In this document: positions 12,201-23,492 of the stretch, piece by piece | Layout of the letters: every line of letters starts with the position of its first letter | How positions within the stretch are numbered: the first letter of the stretch is position 1 | Assembly: GCA_022605955.1 (NCBI GenBank) | Contig: JAKCOZ010000329.1 | Location: forward strand, 1 to 64,000 | DNA length: 64,000 nucleotides | Origin: Rallus limicola | Lineage: Eukaryota > Chordata > Aves > Gruiformes > Rallidae | Direction: 5' to 3' | Program-made: the position numbers and the translations under genes | The notes under the pieces: generated by a model | What the model was told of the DNA's origin: nothing | Database searches by the model: none | Seen by the model: only the letters and a program-made list of their open reading frames with translations

Positions 12201-14200
12201 GGGTCTGCTTGTGTGTCCTGTTAGGAGGTTTCAGACAAGCTATGCCTTTCAGTCCTAGCTTCTTTACTTTGGGAGTTATTGCTGGACGTTTAGCATGTTT
12301 TGAACTGCAGTCTGCTAGGGCCGAGAAAAGCACCGTAGGAGGTTCCAGGCATGTTCCCTCTTTCCAGGCAAAGGAAAAGGCTGAGAGCCAAAGTGACAGG
12401 GTCTGCTTGTGTGTCCTGTTAGGAGGTTTCAGACAAGCTATGCCTTTCATGCCTAGCTTCTTTACTTTGGGAGTTATTGCTGGACGTTTAGCATGTTTTG
12501 AACTGCAGTCTGCTAGGGCCGAGAAAAGCACCGTAGGAGGTTCCAGGCATGTTCCCTCTTTCCAGGCAAAGGAAAAGGCTGAGAGCCAAAGTGACAGGGT
12601 CTGCTTGTGTGTCCTGTTAGGAGGTTTCAGACAAGCTATGCCTTTCATGCCTAGCTTCTTTAATTTGGGAGTTATTGCTGGACGTTTAGCATGTTTTGAA
12701 CTGCAGTCTGCTAGGGCCGAGAAAAGCACCGTAGGAGGTTCCAGGCATGTTCCCTCTTTCCATGCAAAGGAAAAGGCTGAGAGCCAAAGTGACAGGGTCT
12801 GCTTGTGTGTCCTGTTAGGAGGTTTCAGACAAGCTATGCCTTTCAGTCCTAGCTTCTTTACTTTGGGAGTTATTGCTGGACGTTTAGCATGTTTTGAACT
12901 GCAGTCTGCTAGGGCCGAGAAAAGCACCGTAGGAGGTTCCAGGCATGTTCCCTCTTTCCAGGCAAAGGAAAAGGCTGAGAGCCAAAGTGACAGGGTCTGC
13001 TTGTGAGTCCTGTTAGGAGGTTTCAGACAAGCTATGCCTTTCAGTCCTAGCTTCTTTACTTTGGGAGTTATTGCTGGACGTTTAGCATGTTTTGAACTGC
13101 AGTCTGCTAGGGCCGAGAAAAGCACCGTAGGAGGTTCCAGGCATGTTCCCTCTTTCCAGGCAAAGAAAAAGGCTGAGAGCCAAAGTGACAGGGTCTGCTT
13201 GTGTGTCCTGTTAGGAGGTTTCAGACAAGCTATGCCTTTCAGTCCTAGCTTCTTTACTTTGGGAGTTATTGCTGGACGTTTAGCATGTTTTGAACTGCAG
13301 TCTGCTAGGGCCGAGAAAAGCACCGTAGGAGGTTCCAGGCATGTTCCCTCTTTCCAGGCAAAGGAAAAGGCTGAGAGCCAAAGTGACAGGGTCTGCTTGT
13401 GTGTCCTGTTAGGAGGTTTCAGACAAGCTATGCCTTTCATGCCTAGCTTCTTTACTTTGGGAGTTATTGCTGGACGTTTAGCATGTTTTGAACTGCAGTC
13501 TGCTAGGGCCGAGAAAAGCACCGTAGGAGGTTCCAGGCATGTTCCCTCTTTCCAGGCAAAGGAAAAGGCTGAGAGCCAAAGTGACAGGGTCTGCTTGTGT
13601 GTCCTGTTAGGAGGTTTCAGACAAGCTATGCCTTTCATGCCTAGCTTCTTTACTTTGGGAGTTATTGCTGGACGTTTAGCATGTTTTGAACTGCAGTCTG
13701 CTAGGGCCGAGAAAAGCACTGTAGGAGGTAGCAGGTATGTTCCCTCTTTCCAGGCAAAGTAAAAGGCTGAGAGCCAAAGTGACAGGGTCTGCTTGTGTGT
13801 CCTGTTAGGAGGTTTCAGACAAGCTATGCCTTTCAGTCCTAGCTTCTTTACTTTGGGAGTTATTGCTGGACGTTTAGCATGTTTTGAACTGCAGTCTGCT
13901 AGGGCCGAGAAAAGCACTGTAGGAGGTTCCAGGTATGTTCCCTCTTTCCAGGCAAAGTAAAAGGCTGAGAGCCAAAGTGACAGGGTCTGCTTGTGTGTCC
14001 TGTTAGGAGGTTTCAGACAAGCTATGCCTTTCATGCCTAGCTTCTTTACTTTGGGAGTTATTGCTGGACGTTTAGCATGTTTTGAACTGCAGTCTGCTAG
14101 GGCCGAGAAAAGCACTGTAGGAGGTAGCAGGTATGTTCCCTCTTTCCAGGCAAAGTAAAAGGCTGAGAGCCAAAGTGACAGGGTCTGCTTGTGTGTCCTG
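9272..14200 (+). repeat. Mid block M, copy 1 (with an internal 990-bp gain)
   Basis: The block is marked by CAAATGAAAA (10191), GAACAGCAG (about 10324), CAGTCTTAGC with GGACTTTTAG (about 10669-10709), TTTAATTTGG (about 11670), CAAAGAAAAA (12171) and three successive AAGTAAAAGG monomers (about 13758, 13956, 14154). The same series returns at 14618 with offset 5346 bp (27 x 198). The 5-monomer unit holding TTTAATTTGG and CAAAGAAAAA is present twice here, so the offset falls to 4356 bp beyond it. Confidence 0.85.
12044..13762 (+). repeat. 990-bp (5-monomer) tandem duplication inside block M
   Basis: CAAAGAAAAA at 12171 and 13161, TTTAATTTGG at about 11670 and 12660, TTTCCATGCAAAGG at about 11767 and 12757, and TTGTGAGTCC at about 12013 and 13003 are all 990 bp apart. 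The other copies of block M carry this unit once, so it is a local gain of exactly five monomers. Confidence 0.87.
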
Positions 14201-14617
14201 TTAGGAGGTTTCAGACAAGCTATGCCTTTCAGTCCTAGCTTCTTTACTTTGGGAGTTATTGCTGGACGTTTAGCATGTTTTGAACTGCAGTCTGCTAGGG
14301 CCGAGAAAAGCACCGTAGGAGGTTCCAGGCATGTTCCCTCTTTCCAGGCAAAGGAAAAGGCTGAGAGCCAAAGTGACAGGGTCTGCTTGTGTGTCCTGTT
14401 AGGAGGTTTCAGACAAGCTATGCCTTTCATGCCTAGCTTCTTTACTTTGGGAGTTATTGCTGGACGTTTAGCATGTTTTGAACTGCAGTCTGCTAGGGCC
14501 GAGAAAAGCACCGTAGGAGGTTCCAGGCATGTTCCCTCTTTCCATGCAAAGGAAAAGGCTGAGAGCCAAAGTGACAGGGTCTGCTTGTGAGTCCTGTTAG
14601 GAGGTTTCAGACAAGCT

Positions 14618-17600
14618 ATGCCTTTCATGCCTAGCTTCTTTACTTTGGGAGTTATTGCTGGACGTTTAGCATGTTTTGAACTGCAGTCTGCTAGGGCCGA
14701 GAAAAGCACCGTAGGAGGTTCCAGGCATGTTCCCTCTTTCCAGGCAAAGGAAAAGGCTGAGAGCCAAAGTGACAGGGTCTGCTTGTGTGTCCTGTTAGGA
14801 GGTTTCAGACAAGCTATGCCTTTCAGTCCTAGCTTCTTTACTTTGGGAGTTATTGCTGGACGTTTAGCATGTTTTGAACTGCAGTCTGCTAGGGCCGAGA
14901 AAAGCACCGTAGGAGGTTCCAGGCATGTTCCCTCTTTCCAGGCAAAGGAAAAGGCTGAGAGCCAAAGTGACAGGGTCTGCTTGTGTGTCCTGTTAGGAGG
15001 TTTCAGACAAGCTATGCCTTTCAGTCCTAGCTTCTTTACTTTGGGAGTTATTGCTGGACGTTTAGCATGTTTTGAACTGCAGTCTGCTAGGGCCGAGAAA
15101 AGCACCGTAGGAGGTTCCAGGCATGTTCCCTCTTTCCAGGCAAAGGAAAAGGCTGAGAGCCAAAGTGACAGGGTCTGCTTGTGTGTCCTGTTAGGAGGTT
15201 TCAGACAAGCTATGCCTTTCATGCCTAGCTTCTTTACTTTGGGAGTTATTGCTGGACGTTTAGCATGTTTTGAACTGCAGTCTGCTAGGGCCGAGAAAAG
15301 CACCGTAGGAGGTTCCAGGCATGTTCCCTCTTTCCAGGCAAAGGAAAAGGCTGAGAGCCAAAGTGACAGGGTCTGCTTGTGTGTCCTGTTAGGAGGTTTC
15401 AGACAAGCTATGCCTTTCAGTCCTAGCTTCTTTACTTTGGGAGTTATTGCTGGACGTTTAGCATGTTTTGAACTGCAGTCTGCTAGGGCCGAGAAAAGCA
15501 CTGTAGGAGGTTCCAGGCATGTTCCCTCTTTCCAGGCAAATGAAAAGGCTGAGAGCCAAAGTGACAGGGTCTGCTTGTGTGTCCTGTTAGGAGGTTTCAG
15601 ACAAGCTATGCCTTTCAGTCCTAGCTTCTTTACTTTGGGAGTTATTGCTGGATGTTTAGCATGTTTTGAACAGCAGTCTGCTAGGGCCGAGAAAAGCACC
15701 GTAGGAGGTTCCAGGCATGTTCCCTCTTTCCAGGCAAAGGAAAAGGCTGAGAGCCAAAGTGACAGGGTCTGCTTGTGTGTCCTGTTAGGAGGTTTCAGAC
15801 AAGCTATGCCTTTCAGTCCTAGCTTCTTTACTTTGGGAGTTATTGCTGGACGTTTAGCATGTTTTGAACTGCAGTCTGCTAGGGCCGAGAAAAGCACTGT
15901 AGGAGGTAGCAGGTATGTTCCCTCTTTCCAGGCAAAGGAAAAGGCTGAGAGCCAAAGTGACAGGGTCTGCTTGTGTGTCCTGTTAGGAGGTTTCAGACAA
16001 GCTATGCCTTTCAGTCTTAGCTTCTTTACTTTGGGAGTTATTGCTGGACTTTTAGCATGTTTTGAACTGCAGTCTGCTAGGGCCGAGAAAAGCACCGTAG
16101 GAGGTTCCAGGCATGTTCCCTCTTTCCAGGCAAAGGAAAAGGCTGAGAGCCAAAGTGACAGGGTCTGCTTGTGTGTCCTGTTAGGAGGTTTCAGACAAGC
16201 TATGCCTTTCAGTCCTAGCTTCTTTACTTTGGGAGTTATTGCTGGACGTTTAGCATGTTTTGAACTGCAGTCTGCTAGGGCCGAGAAAAGCACCGTAGGA
16301 GGTTCCAGGCATGTTCCCTCTTTCCAGGCAAAGGAAAAGGCTGAGAGCCAAAGTGACAGGGTCTGCTTGTGTGTCCTGTTAGGAGGTTTCAGACAAGCTA
16401 TGCCTTTCAGGCCTAGCTTCTTTACTTTGGGAGTTATTGCTGGACGTTTAGCATGTTTTGAACTGCAGTCTGCTAGGGCCGAGAAAAGCACCGTAGGAGG
16501 TTCCAGGCATGTTCCCTCTTTCCAGGCAAAGGAAAAGGCTGAGAGCCAAAGTGACAGGGTCTGCTTGTGTGTCCTGTTAGGAGGTTTCAGACAAGCTATG
16601 CCTTTCAGTCCTAGCTTCTTTACTTTGGGAGTTATTGCTGGACGTTTAGCATGTTTTGAACTGCAGTCTGCTAGGGCCGAGAAAAGCACCGTAGGAGGTT
16701 CCAGGCATGTTCCCTCTTTCCAGGCAAAGGAAAAGGCTGAGAGCCAAAGTGACAGGGTCTGCTTGTGTGTCCTGTTAGGAGGTTTCAGACAAGCTATGCC
16801 TTTCAGTCCTAGCTTCTTTACTTTGGGAGTTATTGCTGGACGTTTAGCATGTTTTGAACTGCAGTCTGCTAGGGCCGAGAAAAGCACCGTAGGAGGTTCC
16901 AGGCATGTTCCCTCTTTCCAGGCAAAGGAAAAGGCTGAGAGCCAAAGTGACAGGGTCTGCTTGTGTGTCCTGTTAGGAGGTTTCAGACAAGCTATGCCTT
17001 TCATGCCTAGCTTCTTTAATTTGGGAGTTATTGCTGGACGTTTAGCATGTTTTGAACTGCAGTCTGCTAGGGCCGAGAAAAGCACCGTAGGAGGTTCCAG
17101 GCATGTTCCCTCTTTCCATGCAAAGGAAAAGGCTGAGAGCCAAAGTGACAGGGTCTGCTTGTGTGTCCTGTTAGGAGGTTTCAGACAAGCTATGCCTTTC
17201 AGTCCTAGCTTCTTTACTTTGGGAGTTACTGCTGGACGTTTAGCATGTTTTGAACTGCAGTCTGCTAGGGCCGAGAAAAGCACCGTAGGAGGTTCCAGGC
17301 ATGTTCCCTCTTTCCAGGCAAAGGAAAAGGCTGAGAGCCAAAGTGACAGGGTCTGCTTGTGAGTCCTGTTAGGAGGTTTCAGACAAGCTATGCCTTTCAG
17401 TCCTAGCTTCTTTACTTTGGGAGTTATTGCTGGACGTTTAGCATGTTTTGAACTGCAGTCTGCTAGGGCCGAGAAAAGCACCGTAGGAGGTTCCAGGCAT
17501 GTTCCCTCTTTCCAGGCAAAGAAAAAGGCTGAGAGCCAAAGTGACAGGGTCTGCTTGTGTGTCCTGTTAGGAGGTTTCAGACAAGCTATGCCTTTCAGTC

Positions 17601-18550
17601 CTAGCTTCTTTACTTTGGGAGTTATTGCTGGACGTTTAGCATGTTTTGAACTGCAGTCTGCTAGGGCCGAGAAAAGCACCGTAGGAGGTTCCAGGCATGT
17701 TCCCTCTTTCCAGGCAAAGGAAAAGGCTGAGAGCCAAAGTGACAGGGTCTGCTTGTGTGTCCTGTTAGGAGGTTTCAGACAAGCTATGCCTTTCATGCCT
17801 AGCTTCTTTACTTTGGGAGTTATTGCTGGACGTTTAGCATGTTTTGAACTGCAGTCTGCTAGGGCCGAGAAAAGCACCGTAGGAGGTTCCAGGCATGTTC
17901 CCTCTTTCCAGGCAAAGGAAAAGGCTGAGAGCCAAAGTGACAGGGTCTGCTTGTGTGTCCTGTTAGGAGGTTTCAGACAAGCTATGCCTTTCATGCCTAG
18001 CTTCTTTACTTTGGGAGTTATTGCTGGACGTTTAGCATGTTTTGAACTGCAGTCTGCTAGGGCCGAGAAAAGCACTGTAGGAGGTAGCAGGTATGTTCCC
18101 TCTTTCCAGGCAAAGTAAAAGGCTGAGAGCCAAAGTGACAGGGTCTGCTTGTGTGTCCTGTTAGGAGGTTTCAGACAAGCTATGCCTTTCAGTCCTAGCT
18201 TCTTTACTTTGGGAGTTATTGCTGGACGTTTAGCATGTTTTGAACTGCAGTCTGCTAGGGCCGAGAAAAGCACTGTAGGAGGTTCCAGGTATGTTCCCTC
18301 TTTCCAGGCAAAGTAAAAGGCTGAGAGCCAAAGTGACAGGGTCTGCTTGTGTGTCCTGTTAGGAGGTTTCAGACAAGCTATGCCTTTCATGCCTAGCTTC
18401 TTTACTTTGGGAGTTATTGCTGGACGTTTAGCATGTTTTGAACTGCAGTCTGCTAGGGCCGAGAAAAGCACTGTAGGAGGTAGCAGGTATGTTCCCTCTT
18501 TCCAGGCAAAGTAAAAGGCTGAGAGCCAAAGTGACAGGGTCTGCTTGTGT
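14618..18550 (+). repeat. Mid block M, copy 2
   Basis: This copy repeats the marker series of 9272-14200 without the 990-bp gain: CAAATGAAAA (15537), GAACAGCAG (about 15670), CAGTCTTAGC with GGACTTTTAG (about 16015-16055), TTTAATTTGG (about 17016), CAAAGAAAAA (17517) and three AAGTAAAAGG monomers (about 18114, 18312, 18510). A private change, GGATGTTTAG at about 15651, is a CpG-to-TpG transition. Confidence 0.85.
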
Positions 18551-20254
18551 GTCCTGTTAGGAGGTTTCAGACAAGCTATGCCTTTCAGTCCTAGCTTCTT
18601 TACTTTGGGAGTTATTGCTGGACGTTTAGCATGTTTTGAACTGCAGTCTGCTAGGGCCGAGAAAAGCACCGTAGGAGGTTCCAGGCATGTTCCCTCTTTC
18701 CAGGCAAAGGAAAAGGCTGAGAGCCAAAGTGACAGGGTCTGCTTGTGTGTCCTGTTAGGAGGTTTCAGACAAGCTATGCCTTTCATGCCTAGCTTCTTTA
18801 CTTTGGGAGTTATTGCTGGACGTTTAGCATGTTTTGAACTGCAGTCTGCTAGGGCCGAGAAAAGCACCGTAGGAGGTTCCAGGCATGTTCCCTCTTTCCA
18901 GGCAAAGGAAAAGGCTGAGAGCCAAAGTGACAGGGTCTGCTTGTGTGTCCTGTTAGGAGGTTTCAGACAAGCTATGCCTTTCAGTCCTAGCTTCTTTACT
19001 TTGGGAGTTATTGCTGGACGTTTAGCATGTTTTGAACTGCAGTCTGCTAGGGCCGAGAAAAGCACCGTAGGAGGTTCCAGGCATGTTCCCTCTTTCCAGG
19101 CAAAGGAAAAGGCTGAGAGCCAAAGTGACAGGGTCTGCTTGTGTGTCCTGTTAGGAGGTTTCAGACAAGCTATGCCTTTCATGCCTAGCTTCTTTACTTT
19201 GGGAGTTATTGCTGGACGTTTAGCATGTTTTGAACTGCAGTCTGCTAGGGCCGAGAAAAGCACCGTAGGAGGTTCCAGGCATGTTCCCTCTTTCCAGGCA
19301 AAGGAAAAGGCTGAGAGCCAAAGTGACAGGGTCTGCTTGTGTGTCCTGGTAGGAGGTTTCAGACAAGCTATGCCTTTCAGTCCTAGCTTCTTTACTTTGG
19401 GAGTTATTGCTGGACGTTTAGCATGTTTTGAACTGCAGTCTGCTAGGGCCGAGAAAAGCACCGTAGGAGGTTCCAGGCATGTTCCCTCTTTCCAGGCAAA
19501 GGAAAAGGCTGAGAGCCAAAGTGACAGGGTCTGCTTGTGAGTCCTGTTAGGAGGTTTCAGACAAGCTATGCCTTTCAGTCCTAGCTTCTTTACTTTGGGA
19601 GTTATTGCTGGACGTTTAGCATGTTTTGAACTGCAGTCTGCTAGGGCCGAGAAAAGCACCGTAGGAGGTTCCAGGCATGTTCCCTCTTTCCAGGCAAAGG
19701 AAAAGGCTGAGAGCCAAAGTGACAGGGTCTGCTTGTGTGTCCTGTTAGGAGGTTTCAGACAAGCTATGCCTTTCAGTCCTAGCTTCTTTACTTTGGGAGT
19801 TATTGCTGGACGTTTAGCATGTTTTGAACTGCAGTCTGCTAGGGCCGAGAAAAGCACCGTAGGAGGTTCCAGGCATGTTCCCTCTTTCCAGGCAAAGGAA
19901 AAGGCTGAGAGCCAAAGTGACAGGGTCTGCTTGTGTGTCCTGTTAGGAGGTTTCAGACAAGCTATGCCTTTCATGCCTAGCTTCTTTAATTTGGGAGTTA
20001 TTGCTGGACGTTTAGCATGTTTTGAACGGCAGTCTGCTAGGGCCGAGAAAAGCACCGTAGGAGGTTCCAGGCATGTTCCCTCTTTCCATGCAAAGGAAAA
20101 GGCTGAGAGCCAAAGTGACAGGGTCTGCTTGTGTGTCCTGTTAGGAGGTTTCAGACAAGCTATGCCTTTCAGTCCTAGCTTCTTTACTTTGGGAGTTATT
20201 GCTGGACGTTTAGCATGTTTTGAACTGCAGTCTGCTAGGGCCGAGAAAAGCACC

Positions 20255-20275
20255 GTAGGAGGTCCAGGCATGTTC
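20255..20275 (+). repeat. 1-bp deletion, first copy (197-bp monomer)
   Basis: GGAGGTTCCAGG is read here as GGAGGTCCAGG, losing one T at about 20263-20264. The same lesion recurs exactly 1187 bp later, so it was copied by a tandem duplication and did not arise twice. It breaks the open frame on both strands. Confidence 0.92.
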
Positions 20276-21441
20276 CCTCTTTCCAGGCAAAGGAAAAGGC
20301 TGAGAGCCAAAGTGACAGGGTCTGCTTGTGAGTCCTGTTAGGAGGTTTCAGACAAGCTATGCCTTTCAGTCCTAGCTTCTTTACTTTGGGAGTTATTGCT
20401 GGACGTTTAGCATGTTTTGAACTGCAGTCTGCTAGGGCCGAGAAAAGCACCGTAGGAGGTTCCAGGCATGTTCCCTCTTTCCAGGCAAAGGAAAAGGCTG
20501 AGAGCCAAAGTGACAGGGTCTGCTTGTGTGTCCTGTTAGGAGGTTTCAGACAAGCTATGCCTTTCAGTCCTAGCTTCTTTACTTTGGGAGTTATTGCTGG
20601 ACGTTTAGCATGTTTTGAACTGCAGTCTGCTAGGGCCGAGAAAAGCACCGTAGGAGGTTCCAGGCATGTTCCCTCTTTCCAGGCAAAGGAAAAGGCTGAG
20701 AGCCAAAGTGACAGGGTCTGCTTGTGAGTCCTGTTAGGAGGTTTCAGACAAGCTATGCCTTTCAGTCCTAGCTTCTTTACTTTGGGAGTTATTGCTGGAC
20801 GTTTAGCATGTTTTGAACTGCAGTCTGCTAGGGCCGAGAAAAGCACCGTAGGAGGTTCCAGGCATGTTCCCTCTTTCCAGGCAAAGGAAAAGGCTGAGAG
20901 CCAAAGTGACAGGGTCTGCTTGTGTGTCCTGTTAGGAGGTTTCAGACAAGCTATGCCTTTCAGTCCTAGCTTCTTTACTTTGGGAGTTATTGCTGGACGT
21001 TTAGCATGTTTTGAACTGCAGTCTGCTAGGGCCGAGAAAAGCACCGTAGGAGGTTCCAGGCATGTTCCCTCTTTCCAGGCAAAGGAAAAGGCTGAGAGCC
21101 AAAGTGACAGGGTCTGCTTGTGTGTCCTGTTAGGAGGTTTCAGACAAGCTATGCCTTTCATGCCTAGCTTCTTTAATTTGGGAGTTATTGCTGGACGTTT
21201 AGCATGTTTTGAACGGCAGTCTGCTAGGGCCGAGAAAAGCACCGTAGGAGGTTCCAGGCATGTTCCCTCTTTCCATGCAAAGGAAAAGGCTGAGAGCCAA
21301 AGTGACAGGGTCTGCTTGTGTGTCCTGTTAGGAGGTTTCAGACAAGCTATGCCTTTCAGTCCTAGCTTCTTTACTTTGGGAGTTATTGCTGGACGTTTAG
21401 CATGTTTTGAACTGCAGTCTGCTAGGGCCGAGAAAAGCACC

Positions 21442-21462
21442 GTAGGAGGTCCAGGCATGTTC
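21442..21462 (+). repeat. 1-bp deletion, second copy (197-bp monomer)
   Basis: This is the same loss of one T as near 20263, at about 21450-21451. The flanking monomers also match the earlier copy, including the rare pair TTTAATTTGG and GAACGGCAG upstream at about 21174 and 21214. It is inherited by duplication. Confidence 0.92.
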
Positions 21463-23492
21463 CCTCTTTCCAGGCAAAGGAAAAGGCTGAGAGCCAAAGT
21501 GACAGGGTCTGCTTGTGAGTCCTGTTAGGAGGTTTCAGACAAGCTATGCCTTTCAGTCCTAGCTTCTTTACTTTGGGAGTTATTGCTGGACGTTTAGCAT
21601 GTTTTGAACTGCAGTCTGCTAGGGCCGAGAAAAGCACCGTAGGAGGTTCCAGGCATGTTCCCTCTTTCCAGGCAAAGGAAAAGGCTGAGAGCCAAAGTGA
21701 CAGGGTCTGCTTGTGTGTCCTGTTAGGAGGTTTCAGACAAGCTATGCCTTTCAGGCCTAGCTTCTTTACTTTGGGAGTTATTGCTGGACGTTTAGCATGT
21801 TTTGAACTGCAGTCTGCTAGGGCCGAGAAAAGCACTGTAGGAGGTAGCAGGTATGTTCCCTCTTTCCAGGCAAAGTAAAAGGCTGAGAGCCAAAGTGACA
21901 GGGTCTGCTTGTGTGTCCTGTTAGGAGGTTTCAGACAAGCTATGCCTTTCAGTCCTAGCTTCTTTACTTTGGGAGTTATTGCTGGACGTTTAGCATGTTT
22001 TGAACTGCAGTTAGCTAGGGCCGAGAAAAGCACCGTAGGAGGTTCCAGGCATGTTCCCTCTTTCCAGGCAAAGGAAAAGGCTGAGAGCCAAAGTGACAGG
22101 GTCTGCTTGTGTGTCCTGTTAGGAGGTTTCAGACAAGCTATGCCTTTCATGCCTAGCTTCTTTACTTTGGGAGTTATTGCTGGACGTTTAGCATGTTTTG
22201 AACTGCAGTCTGCTAGGGCCGAGAAAAGCACCGTAGGAGGTTCCAGGCATGTTCCCTCTTTCCAGGCAAAGGAAAAGGCTGAGAGCCAAAGTGACAGGGT
22301 CTGCTTGTGTGTCCTGTTAGGAGGTTTCAGACAAGCTATGCCTTTCATGCCTAGCTTCTTTACTTTGGGAGTTATTGCTGGACGTTTAGCATGTTTTGAA
22401 CTGCAGTCTGCTAGGGCCGAGAAAAGCACCGTAGGAGGTTCCAGGCATGTTCCCTCTTTCCAGGCAAAGGAAAAGGCTGAGAGCCAAAGTGACAGGGTCT
22501 GCTTGTGTGTCCTGTTAGGAGGTTTCAGACAAGCTATGCCTTTCAGTCCTAGCTTCTTTACTTTGGGAGTTATTGCTGGACGTTTAGCATGTTTTGAACT
22601 GCAGTCTGCTAGGGCCGAGAAAAGCACCGTAGGAGGTTCCAGGCATGTTCCCTCTTTCCAGGCAAAGGAAAAGGCTGAGAGCCAAAGTGACAGGGTCTGC
22701 TTGTGTGTCCTGTTAGGAGGTTTCAGACAAGCTATGCCTTTCAGTCCTAGCTTCTTTACTTTGGGAGTTATTGCTGGACGTTTAGCATGTTTTGAACTGC
22801 AGTCTGCTAGGGCCGAGAAAAGCACCGTAGGAGGTTCCAGGCATGTTCCCTCTTTCCAGGCAAAGGAAAAGGCTGAGAGCCAAAGTGACAGGGTCTGCTT
22901 GTGTGTCCTGTTAGGAGGTTTCAGACAAGCTATGCCTTTCATGCCTAGCTTCTTTACTTTGGGAGTTATTGCTGGACGTTTAGCATGTTTTGAACTGCAG
23001 TCTGCTAGGGCCGAGAAAAGCACCGTAGGAGGTTCCAGGCATGTTCCCTCTTTAAAGGCAAAGGAAAAGGCTGAGAGCCAAAGTGACAGGGTCTGCTTGT
23101 GTGTCCTGTTAGGAGGTTTCAGACAAGCTATGCCTTTCATGCCTAGCTTCTTTACTTTGGGAGTTATTGCTGGACGTTTAGCATGTTTTGAACTGCAGTC
23201 TGCTAGGGCCGAGAAAAGCACCGTAGGAGGTTCCAGGCATGTTCCCTCTTTCCAGGCAAAGGAAAAGGCTGAGAGCCAAAGTGACAGGGTCTGCTTGTGT
23301 GTCCTGTTAGGAGGTTTCAGACAAGCTATGCCTTTCATGCCTAGCTTCTTTACTTTGGGAGTTATTGCTGGACGTTTAGCATGTTTTGAACTGCAGTCTG
23401 CTAGGGCCGAGAAAAGCACTGTAGGAGGTAGCAGGTATGTTCCCTCTTTCCAGGCAAAGTAAAAGGCTGAGAGCCAAAGTGACAGGGTCTGC

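Larger units (their letters stand above)
19568..21941 (+). repeat. Tandem duplication, 1187-bp period (6 monomers minus 1 bp)
   Basis: Two copies lie in tandem, about 19568-20754 and 20755-21941. Shared markers are TTTAATTTGG (19988 and about 21174), GAACGGCAG (20027 and 21214), the T deletion (20263 and 21450) and a TTGTGAGTCC variant (about 20330 and 21517). The copies agree for about five monomers. The last monomer differs: the second copy ends in an AGGCCT copy with the GTAGCAGGTATG and AAGTAA changes, so the right boundary is approximate. Confidence 0.85.
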
